NCBI GenBank assembly: GCA_000226015.1
Contig: JH153611.1
Span: 119,974-155,770 of the forward strand
From: Mnemiopsis leidyi
Taxonomy: Eukaryota > Ctenophora > Tentaculata > Lobata > Bolinopsidae
Reading direction: 5' to 3'
DNA: 35,797 bases
The position numbers and the translations under genes were made by a program. Each line of letters starts with the position of its first letter. Positions within the stretch are counted from its first letter, which is position 1. Positions 11,101-23,100 of the stretch are shown here, piece after piece. The notes under the pieces are model-generated. The model did no database searches, had not been told where the DNA came from, and saw only the letters and a program-made list of their open reading frames with translations.

Positions 11101-14100
11101 ACCAACAGAGGGAAGCTGTTATAAAGAGTAATGCCCTATTCCCTGCAAATTTGCAATGCTACAACTGACTGCTCACTGAGTACCTAATTGCTCACTAATT
11201 ACATAATTGCACACTAATTGCTGTATACTAAATTATTATCCAACACTGCGTAATTAGTACGGACTACAGAGTGAACACGCAAACTATCGGAAATAACCGG
11301 AAACTACCGGGAACTACCTGGAATTACCGGGAACTACCGGGAATTGCCTGGAACTACCGGGAACTACCGGGAACTACCGGGAACTACCGGGAATTACCTG
11401 GAACTACCGGGAACTACCGGGAATTTACCCAGGAACTACCGGAAATTACCATGAACTACCAGGAACTACCGGGAACTACCTGGAACTACCTGAAATTACT
11501 ATACCGGGAACTACCGGGAATAACCGGGAACTACCTGGAATTACCAGGAACTACTGGGAACTACTTAAAACTACCGGGAATAACCGGGAACTACCTGGAA
11601 TTACCGGGAACTACTGGGAACTACCTTACAGCTACTGAGTATTACAATAGTGACTGAACTGTACTGAAGTCCTACCTATGTACTATCTCACTCTTCAGTT
11701 TTTGTACTTCCTGTACACTACTTAGAAAACATCCCGCAAAAACCGCAGTAACTGTCACTTCTGACTAACGTGTTCATTCTAGGAACAATATGTTGGCAAT
11801 GTTGATAACTCTGATTACAACTGAGAGGCTATTTTCACAAATACAGACCACAAATATTGTGGGGTTGTCCTAACATTAACAAACTAAAGTGACGACTGCA
11901 CTCAGCTTTAGAGGTGTCTCAAATTCTTACTATTGCCAGGGCTCATTTTAAAACTTATTGATTCGTCTGTAGCTGAGCAAGGTGATGATGGGGTGACAAC
12001 ACGCTGACCAAATTGATAGCTAGTGGTTAAAGTTTACGTTGGCATGGCAACCACATCTCTTTAAAGCTGTGTCACACTGCCACGTGACGTTAAAATTCTC
12101 ACATGACGTCACACTCTCCCTCACGTGACGTAACACACGGCGTGAGTGTAACGCCCTAATATTTCCAGGCTCTATCTAGTCTAGAGACATTGTCCCCACT
12201 GTGTTTGGAGGAGTACATGCGGGAACACGGGAACACGAGATTGATCATGTTGTTGGAGTGGGCTTGTCTGGATTGTAAGTCGCGTCATCTCACTCACTCG
12301 CTCACAACACCTCCCGATAAAGGTATTGTCACACATAGTGTAACATTGAGTGTAACACATAGTGTAACATTAAGTGTAACACATTATAGTGTAACATTAA
12401 GTGTAACACATAGTGTAACATTAAGTGTAACACATAGTGTAACACATAGTGTAACACATAGTGTAACATTAAGTGTAACACATAGTGTAACATTAAGTGT
12501 AACACATAGTGTAACATTAAGTGTAACATTAAGTGTAACACATAGTGTAACATTAAGTGTAATACACAGTAGTAACATTAAGTGTAACACATAGTGTAAC
12601 ATTAAGTGTAACACATAGTGTAACATTAAGTGTAACACATAGTGTAACATTAAGTGTAACACATAGTGTAATATTAAGCGTAACANNNNNNNNNNNACAT
12701 TAAGTGTAACACATAGTGTAACATTAAGTGTAACACATAGTGTAACTACATAGTGTAACACATAGTGTAACATTAAGTGTAACACATAGTGTAACATTAA
12801 GTGTAACACATAGTGTAACATTAAGTGTAACATTAAGTGTAACACATAGTGTAACATTAAGTGTAATACATAGTGTAACATTAAGTGTAACACATAGTGT
12901 AACATTAAGTGTAACACATAGTGTAACATTAAGTGTAACACATAGTGTAACATTAAGTGTAACACATAGTGTAATATTAAGCGTAACAATAGTGTAACAT
13001 TAAGTGTAACACATAGTGTAACATTAAGTGTAACATTAAGTGTAGCACGTAGTGTAACACGTAGTGTAACACGTAGTGTGTATCACAAAGTGTAACGCCA
13101 AGTTTTGCACAAATTCTCAAACAAAGTGTTACACAAAGTTCTTCTGTAACGCCGTCATGTTGCTGCTGTAACGCTCACATAAAACGTCAATATCAAACCT
13201 TCACAAACTAAAACCAAAAATGAAAAATTCACGTAACTCTGTTATAACCAAGAGTTTAAAAATTGGCTTCTAAATTGGCAATTTAAAAATTATCTTTATG
13301 ACAAAATTACTAACCAGAAATTTGTTTAAAACCTCCCCATCCTCCACTTTAGTTTAAAATACTTCAAGAAGGGCACATTTTTTCAAAATCAAATTTGACA
13401 GCCGACAGGTAATAGCATCATATCCTCAATTAAGTAAACGTTTATCAACCTGTCATCAAAAATAAGGTTTTATCGGCGCCTCAATTTATTAGAGTTTTAA
13501 CTTGAAACAGGGAAGTTAGAACGTAAATGCCTTGTAGCTCTATTTACCAGGGTTTGATCTTGAAATAGAATATATTGGGAAAACTCAAGTGATCTCTACT
13601 TACATAATTGCCCTGCATTTATCTTGGTTTATCATTTATTCATTCATATATCGAGAGGCCGATTATAAGGAATCTAAGTGCTCTTTAATCTCCATACAAC
13701 AGAGTTGGAACTAGAAACAGATAAGATATGACCTAAGTGAGCTGTCACCAATGACAAAATAACTGATAAAAGTGGACAAAGGATAAACAATAAAAACGAG
13801 ATAAAGACATATGAGAAAACGTCAGATACTTATAGTCAGGGTTGGTTGTGGCTAGAAAATTTGGTGGAGTAAAATGTGAAACGAAGTTAGGACAGTTGAT
13901 GCCGAGTATTTGTGGGCAGGGTAACTTTATCAGGTTAAGCAGCGTCAAGGTGCAACTCATGATATGGGTTTATTCTCTCCGACTGGCGGAGTTTTGTCCA
14001 GATTTATAGCACGACCAGACGTGTGTGGTGACATTGAGGACCTCTGGTAGATGTCTATATGTGACCAGTCTGGCGGATCTGATGGGGTTGGTTTGACGTT

Positions 14101-17100
14101 TGTTGTCGGGGCTAATTTCTACGGACATGAAACGTTGATAAATGGGACAATTTCTAGCGAAATGTATGACGCTCTTTTTGGCAGATTGCACAGATGCATG
14201 ATAGGATTTGATGATTTCTAGTCGTAGAAAAGCGAAGTTCTGTTGGTCTCCTTAAAAGGAGACAAACAGGAGGTTAAATTTGGGCTGGAACTGTGAAAGT
14301 AGTTTAGCATTCCACAGCTCCAAGCAACACGGTTGCAAAATCGACAAATAGGTACTGGGATTCCCTCCATATTTTAGCTGCTCAAATTAGGTCCGGTAGG
14401 TATGTCACATTTAGGATTGTGGAGTAGTAAATTCGATTTATTGACCTTTTGCATTTATTAATGAGGACCACGATTACAATATTGTTCGTCAACAGGAAAA
14501 ACAAAATTCTCCAGATTGACCATCTCGGCCTCTCCTCAAAAGCAAAGTATTCCGAAGAATATGTAAATGTGTTCTTTTAAAAATCCTCAAATGTTTCTAA
14601 AAATTTTATGAGTTGGTAGTAAATTTTCCTGCTTGATTGCCGCTCTAAGCACAGCTCACCAGCTTGCCATCGCATCCGCGTTCATGGTGAAATTAAATCT
14701 CAATCTTATCGAAAGTTTCCAGATCTAATTTTGAAATCCTTGTAATTCTTGTTGGCCATAGTTTAGTGGACCGCAGTTTTAAAATCGAATGATAGGGGTT
14801 AATAGTAAATTGTTTACACTGAATTACACCATACTTCAAAATGCTTAATTTTGAAAGCCTGCATGTTCCGCTTGGCTTGCCCATGAAGTGAAGACGGAAT
14901 TACTGAGTTCGAACATCCTACTAATTACAAATTATTACAAAAAATTTAAAGACTTTCACGCTTGGCCTGGTCTTTTGGGTTTAGGCTGACCGAGAACAAT
15001 TACAACCCATATGAAGTGCAACCCTTCTAACTTCTTAGGCCTATCGATAGCTGACATTAAAATGTTGACGATATTGCCTTAACTTTTGTTTAGGGACCGA
15101 CAAAAATTTGCACGACCTACAGTAATGTGCTGATCTATAGATTTGATTACTAGAAAATACGTGAAGACTTGAATCAAAGGGTCAAAGAACAAAAAATGAA
15201 GAAATATTTTTGTACACTTTGTTGGTCACCTTCGTCAATGACGACGTCATTCAGAATAAACATGTGAACATTTTTATCATTCGTCTCCAGAGCCGTATCA
15301 TAAAACAAAAATAAGATTATTCCGATAAGGGATCCGATTCTTATCGAGGCTGACGTGCACTAATTTATTACACAGCCGTACCAGCAGAAAGTTTTTCTAC
15401 TAATATAATATTTTGTAGTTACTTTATATTCGATATAATAATTTGATTACGGAATGTTCAAGATTGCCTCACATTAAGTTAAATATTACAGCTTAAGTAC
15501 CGATATATAGCCTTATAATTTTTATCAAGGTGCTAACTCTAACACCCAGTTTGCTATACAAGAGATGCTAACTCTAACACCCCAGTTTGCTATCCTGAAG
15601 GTGATTACGGCGGACACGGGAACAGTTTTTTCGGAGAGGGAGGGTACCAGACGAGACGAGCTCAACTCCGCTACACAGTCAGGGTTCTTCTGGCAGTGGT
15701 GAGGACCGGGAACGAGAATGTGGTACAAGATCTCTGTGACCAGGGTCTTATATCTTCCCTGCTAGGTAAGTCTTATATCTTCCCTGCTAGGTTGGTGACC
15801 AGGGTTTTATATCTTCCCTGCTAGGTTAGTGACCAGGTTCGTTATATCTTCCCTGCTAGGTTAGTGACCAGGTTCTTATATCTTCCCTGCTAGGTTAGTG
15901 ACCAGGGTCTTATATCTTCCCTGCTAGGTTAGTCTTATATCTTCCCTGCTAGGTTAGTGACCAGGGTCTTATATCTTCCCTGCTAGGTTAGTGACCAGGG
16001 TCTTATATCTTCCCTGCTAGGTTAGTGACCAGAGCTTGACTTAGTATAACCAAGATATCCTGATCACATTCCTCCAACCCTCTCTGTCCGCGAGTTATTG
16101 TTTTCTAAGTTTTCCTGACTAACTGTAACCCTGACCTGAGTTCCTCTCTCCACAGTGGTGTTGAAGAAGTACAAAGATACGCAAGTACCGATAGAGCTGA
16201 GTATCCTAGCCAACACTCTCCTCATCATGTCTCTAGTCTGCGACACTGACTCTCACAGGAAGGTACTGCCTAGATCTCTCTCTACTCATTAAACCCCTCT
16301 GATTGGTTAGAACAGGGTCACGGGACCAAATGTAGGGACGATCCTGGCACCTGAAGTATCAGCCCAGTTGTCGCTCTGCCATCTTGTGACTCGTAGCTGT
16401 TTTAACTTTTCAAAGTATACTGCCTGGTGGCCGAGCTGAAAATCCAATCTACCTGGTGACTGGTCTTACAGAATGTTGAACCTGTACCAACTACTACTTG
16501 TACTGATCTTCATGGACAGGCTGAATTGTTCATAAATCTACGTGAAGCATCAGTAGTAACCAAGTTTTACTTTTGCTTTTGCAGAACATTCTAGTACAAT
16601 TTAGATCCGCTGATCCCGCTCTCCTAGCTAGTTCTGTTAGCTGGTTCCCCCAGTTTTAACTTCAGTTTCCCAGGCCACGTTTGGTGACGAAGGGGTAGAT
16701 CTGTTGCTACAGTTCCTCAGTCTGGACAGCGGGAAGTTCTCTTCTGGTCTGGGCTATCACAAACTTCTACTGAGCGCTGTCAACGCTATCTGGTGTTGCG
16801 TTTCCTTCATGAACCAGGTTTGGGGAATCTTGCAATTTTCTGTGATTTTTATAATATCCACTCTACCTCGATATGACCTGAGCTACTCTACGGGATCAAG
16901 GACCTACAATAATCTGTAACCCTGTGCTCTGTTTCAGGATCTATTCCTAGAGCGAGGAGGTATCCCTATTCTGCTCGACCTTCTAGAGAGATGTCCCCCT
17001 AGTATGCAGAACCTGGTTCTGGGCGCGCTGCTCGACCTGACTGAAGAGGCACGTGCAGTCCCCCACGTGGTCACGTGGCGGGGGAGCGGACAGAAAACAG

Positions 17101-20100
17101 CAGTGTCCCTGCTGATACAGCTGTGGAGGGCGGAAGAGCAGGCCATGGGAGTGAAGAGGGACAGAAACCATGTCATGACAGGTAGCAGGAGCAGGCTTTA
17201 TATTATTTGATTCCCCTTGATTTGAATGGTAGCAGTTTGCAGTCTAAACTGTCGTTTAATCCTATGTTAGAAATAGAATAAATATTACCTACGATCGTCG
17301 TCTTGAAAATTCGGTCCCAAAAATTTGTGCACCGATGGAAAGTTTCACTAACCAGAGGTACCCCATTAGCCGCCAGCTATCTGCCTGCAGGTGTAGCCCC
17401 ATCTCACGGCATGAAGTAAACGAGTGGCCACACCTAAAAACTATATATTTTGCTTTAAAGTTATTTGCCTGATGACATACATTGATGAAAGGAATTTAAA
17501 CAATTCAGAAAGGTATACTTTTTTTAAATTAACGTCACACGTGCATTAGGTGTGTATCAGGTGTGTATCTGGTGTGGTACTGCATCAGGGGTGGAGAGGT
17601 ATATTACCCAACTTGGATAATAACTTTATGAATCAGACTTGCTATAAGTCTAGGATTGGTTTCTCGCCTTAAGTCCTTAGCTAAGTTACCGAAACAGTAT
17701 TTATTTAATTACTGGTACTAGCCTTATCTAATGATATTGGTTAGGCTAATGGTTATAATTAGAAAGTTTCTCCTAATCTTATTAGTAACTAAAGTCATGA
17801 GCAATCAAAATCAATCACAGTATTTTGATAATCGCTAATTAGATTTTAATTATTACCGATAGGGCCATTGTTGAAAAATTACAGCGTAACGGAAACATTT
17901 GAGAAATTTAACACAATTTTTATCAGCCGCCCTGCACCTGCGCCCTTGTCATCTGTTTGCGAAAGTCACCATGACCCACCCCTTAAATGCTTCCTTCAAA
18001 CCTCCTACTGTTTTTGGCACTGTAATTACGCGATCATTTATATAAATTCCATTTCGACTTTCTGACGAACTGTGTCATAATTAGGTCCTATTTTTAAGAC
18101 ATTACCTATTAAAAAATTATATATCTAAATCAAGGGCTGCTGACTTGTAAAAGGTGTTGAGATTTGATATCTTAAGGCGCGGCTAAGATTATAAGTAATG
18201 CGATAATCACCTCATGTTTAAGGTCCACCTCGCGATTTGTTGCCATGTGAAAGCTATGATTTAATCTGTGACCAATTTTGTCTGGAGTCTGGACCATTAC
18301 GACTTTCCTTGACCTGTACGAGTATCAACAAATTTTGAGAAAAGAAATATACGTTAACCCATGCCACTGTTAAGGGCCGGTTTGATTATCTCTGAGAAAT
18401 ATTGAATACGCGGACGGTGTCTTTGTAAATTAACATCAAAGATCTCTTTTTCAATTTTCATATGACTAATTTAAGGCAGACTTATTAAATTTTAAAATTT
18501 TGAAATTTTAAAATGGAATGGTTTGGTAAAATAAATGATGGTCATTTCTTGTTAGTTAAAAATTAAAGCTTGTGGCTCTAGCGTTTTTGTGCAAATTGGG
18601 TAAAGCCAAGGCTAGGATTAAGGGGACCATAATCGGCGAACTTTGTAATTGTACGTCGCGAATTGATCGGGTCAGCCAAGCTGTCCGCGAAAAAGTCAGC
18701 CCAAGCGGACTCCGGTGGATCTGATCGGATCCGCCGAGAACACTTTGTTGAAACTCAACTTAAGTGACATAAAATCTGCCTTCTAGCGGACGATCCGTTT
18801 CAGGAAATTTTTAGAGAAGGATTGGAAATGCATTGATATCAAGAAACCAAATATTCTAAAATAGAAATAGCAAATCATGGTTGGAGAATGTAAGCTAATA
18901 TAGCCCTAACCGATTTGAATCTAAAGTATGTAGTTAAAAATCTTTTTCTTACCTTCAATGTCATTGATATGAACAATGGATCAAATGATGACTCTAATCA
19001 TGGGCCATTATTGTATCTTAGCTCTATTGAGCTCTATTGAGTCTATTTCTAGATAAGATTGAAACAGTGACTTTAGAAGCGCACTTTTGCGCTTTACATA
19101 TTACGTGGCCAGACGAGCTCCTCGTCACGTGACTAAACAATGAACTGTCACTGACAAGACGTCCGGCACATCACAGATGTAAACCGTGAAAGTGCAAGGT
19201 AGTTCATTTTTGGACAATTTGTGAAATTAAATGTTGCCTACAACCGTACGACTACGTGGCCAGGTGCAATATGCTGAAGGTCAAAAATCTTGACGAGATG
19301 ATATCCGTCTACCGTTCTAACGAAACGTTCAGCTTTAGCTGCGTGAGTCGGGTATCACCGCGACAACAAAAATCTTGTCTTACTCTTAGCACTTATTGAG
19401 AGGCTGGCACGCTATGGCGAAGTATGTCAAAAACTAATAAGTATGTCAAAAACAAAAATGATTTACTAACCAAAGGCTGACCAAGCAAGTAAATCTCCCC
19501 AAACTGATATAGCACTACAAGCTGACCTCTTTAGCTGCCAAAGTGCTCAACCCGATGGACTTAACTGAAAACACAAAAGTTTCGAAGGAAAGACAAAGTT
19601 CGAACGAAAAAAATATTTTAACGTTCTATACCAGGGGCGGGGTGGTGTGACAAAAATTGTAAATTATGTTTAATTACAGTCAAGATCCTCGCTGTGCATT
19701 GGCGTTCAATTCACTGAGTTATAGAACCTTTAACGAAACCGTCCTGCTCAGTAATTCAGAATTCCATAACAATCGTGTGTCGGACCTATTATAGGTCATG
19801 ATTCTAATTGAGTTCTAAAAGTTTCTAAAGTTTTGACGGGAAAGTTTTTACAGAATTAATAATAGAAGTAGGACAATTTCAGGATAATATAACAACGTTT
19901 CCGCACCTTATAGACGGGGTGGGTGTCCTAGTTGGATGCTTCTGTCCGGAATAGACGTTATTTCTTGAATTGAATGTAATGACCGTATAATATAACAATA
20001 GAAATTCCGGGATAGTCACTACTTTTCAATTTCGTTCATCTGCAACAATTAGAAAGTTTAGTCGCTATCTATCTGATGTTAAAATCTAGATTTTGATGAA

Positions 20101-23100
20101 TTTATGGATAAAACGCGTAAGAAACTTTTTCAGCAACCCCTGGCCCCATTTACCCTTGAATTCTGAAGAATGAACACTACAAAATCAGATAATGAAGATT
20201 AAATGATTTAATTAGGGTGCATTGAATTCAACTCCAAACTTATTAACACTATCGGTAAAGTCAGTACTTGGGACTAATATCACGAGACATTTCATGACCG
20301 CACGTCTGTAGAAAACGCTAATTTGTCCAGAAAAATTAGAATTCATAATGAATATTGAATAACTTTGTTGGAGCAAAAAAGAAGATATTACTTTAATTAA
20401 ATAATAATAGAAAAAGCAATGCAAAATAGAACAACAAAGTTAGATGCTAAGACATAACCCCCTCTCGCCCCGTCTAGATCCCGCTAGTTAGACGCTAACA
20501 CATAACCCCCTCTCGCCCCGTCTAGATCCAGCTAGTTAGACGCTAACACATAACTCCCTCTCGCCCCGTCTAGACCCAGCTAGTTAGACGCTAACACATA
20601 ACCCCCTCTCGCCCCGCCTAGATCCCGCTACCCCGCTGCAAGGTGTCGAGCAGCTCATGTCCGATGTCAGTGCCCAAGCTCTCAGCTCCACCCCAACCCT
20701 TGCCATTCTGGATGTTGCTGATAACATGAGGGCTAAGATCTACGCTATGTTGTTCCGCATCGGCTTTGAGAATCTTCCCCCTGTCTCTGCTAAAGATCAG
20801 GTGTGGTAACTTAAGTAATATTTAAATCTGTCTGCTAACTTTGTAACTTTCCATCGATGTCTGTTGAGTATTTTTACCTACAAACTTACATTGAGCTAAG
20901 TCTTGCGAAAAACATCCTCCGAGGTGGCTGTGTTCTTAGAACTATCAATTATTATGAAATAACTACTTTTAGGTGTTTTAATTTGGAAAGTTTGTAAATA
21001 GTGAAGCTGTATGAACCCTCACATTTCAGATCACACTGACGCTGATAGAGAACTACCTAGACTTCAAGGTAGGAGAAGTGTGGGAGGAGATTATCGCAGA
21101 ACTGATGTTAGACAACATCACCCCCATCAAGAGTGACAGGGAGGCTCTCAAGGAGATACAAACTATTATTGCTGCTAAAAGTGAGGCTGTTAGGAGGCAC
21201 CAGGTTGGTACTGCAGAAAATAAGAACTTGAGATGTTTGTGTAAACTATGTAGGAAAAATAGGAACTTTGTTCAAAAATGTTAATCAAGTATCGATTCGA
21301 AATTTAAGGACTAGCGGTAATGAACTACATTATAGATTAAATGAAATAGGTTGTCTGTTCGCCGGTAACGTTCGAATCGAAATACTGGTTGCTATTTTAT
21401 TAGTTTATTAAAAAGGCTGGCGATCAGCAGATACACTTATTCAGTTACCTGGCATACAAAATCGCAAAAAATCGTGTTATTGATGGGTAGAAATTGGTTT
21501 CTTCACTCAAGCTCAGAGAGCATCTAGAGCTCACGATCCTTCTAGAAAATAACTCATTAACAGTATAATGTACACCAGAGTCTTACCTTAACTCTCCACA
21601 CTTATTAGCTTCACAAGTGCGCTTTAAAGTGAAATCTGCAGTCTAGCCAGTGCTACCGGATACTTTGACACGACCACCTTGGTTACCAGGGTAACCCTCT
21701 TTGTTGCCATGGTGACGTCACAAAAACAAGGTTTTCTGTCTGATCCTGGATTCACTAGAGCAGTAAAGCATGCAGAAACAGTTTTTCACTCGTATTTCCA
21801 GACTCAATAAGTCAGAGCACAGAGTATGAAGTATCTTCTTCCCTTCTCATTTCATGATAATGGGGCACAATGTGTGGTCTCGTACAAACTCAGGCACTTA
21901 TTAGGCGCAAAAGTGAGGTAAACATTTGCAATGTACCAAACACAAACGTTCATTGGGTGCAAAATGGAAATGATTTATGGTCATTATTAACTAATTTAAA
22001 AGTATTCGACATGCTGAATGTATCGGTTTACCGTCATCGTCTCTCAAATTTGGAAATATTTGACTTTTGTAGTAATCGAGGAAAGAAGTATAAATTTCCT
22101 TTTACTGCGATTTTTCCAATAAAAGTGACGGGCATTCCCGACAACTTGCCTACCATTAACTGCAATAATCTAGGAAACCTTCAAGTTCTACTTACCAAAA
22201 CTGTCGACATTTAGCGATGTTGGATATTCAGCTGTTATCTCTGGTCTATTTTTCAAGCAATTTTAGTTTTTAACTTAGCACCACAGTCGTCAAACTCTTG
22301 GATTAATTAACTCCTGGCTATGAACCGAGACTTCAGAAGTTTTGGGACTTAAGTGTCGAAATGAAAATTAACTAGAAAAAGCTCTGTAGGCCAGGTGACC
22401 CAAAAACAGAATGGCGTTCAATAATAAATGCGAAAAGAGTTGATACTTTCTAAAAAGAGTTGTACTTTCTAGTGCTTCTCTTTCTATATTTAGTCTTCCA
22501 AAAACATGATAACGATTTTAATTTATAGAAGAATTATTCATTTCTGATCCTGAATTATCACTAAAAGCAGAATCTAATTAAAAATCACATCACATCACAT
22601 GAGATGACTACTTTTGTTAACAGATGGAGATACTGGAGAGAGAAAGTATGGTGGAACTTGAAGAGGAGCAGATGTGTTATCAGCAGATCAAGTTCAACTT
22701 CAAACAGTGGGAACAGCAGAATGCCTCTAGGATCAACTTCATCAACAAGTAGGATATTTGTAATTATCGGTGTCTTTATTGCACGCCTGCAGGTTGGAAT
22801 GGGTCGGAAAAATTCTTCTAAATCGTAATTCTAAAGGAATCTTCACAGAAGTTCCTGTTTGTTAATAACTTTACACTTATATATGGACCAACCCTACTTA
22901 AATTATTGGAATTCTTGACCAACAGAAGCTGGTCGCAATCCCATTCAATTTCAGAATTTTAGGGGCTTGGCCTTAGAGTTACAGCCCGGGCCCATTCGGA
23001 AGAATGGTTCCATATTCACATATTTGGACGAATGATGGATATTCAGGAAGTCGGGCTTTTTAGCGATCTGATCACAGATAAGGCTGATTATTCAATATAC

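Larger units (their letters stand above)
10254..12168 (+). other. CFAP69 intron 3 (1.9 kb)
   Basis: It contains the 10-bp tandem array near 11285-11635 and, close to its 3' end, three CACGTGACGT-like boxes (12081-12135). No gene is recognised in it. Confidence 0.75.

Noticed and set aside
11271-11657. 128-codon repeat frame
   Set aside because: Translation of a 10-bp minisatellite inside a CFAP69 intron.
12190-12989. Long open frames on both strands over the 12-bp satellite
   Set aside because: They are forced by a 12-bp period lacking stops; the peptide is a simple repeat and the region is a CFAP69 intron.
21870-22214. 114-codon plus-strand frame within CFAP69 intron 10
   Set aside because: No recognisable motif; a frame of this length can arise by chance in 36 kb searched in six frames.
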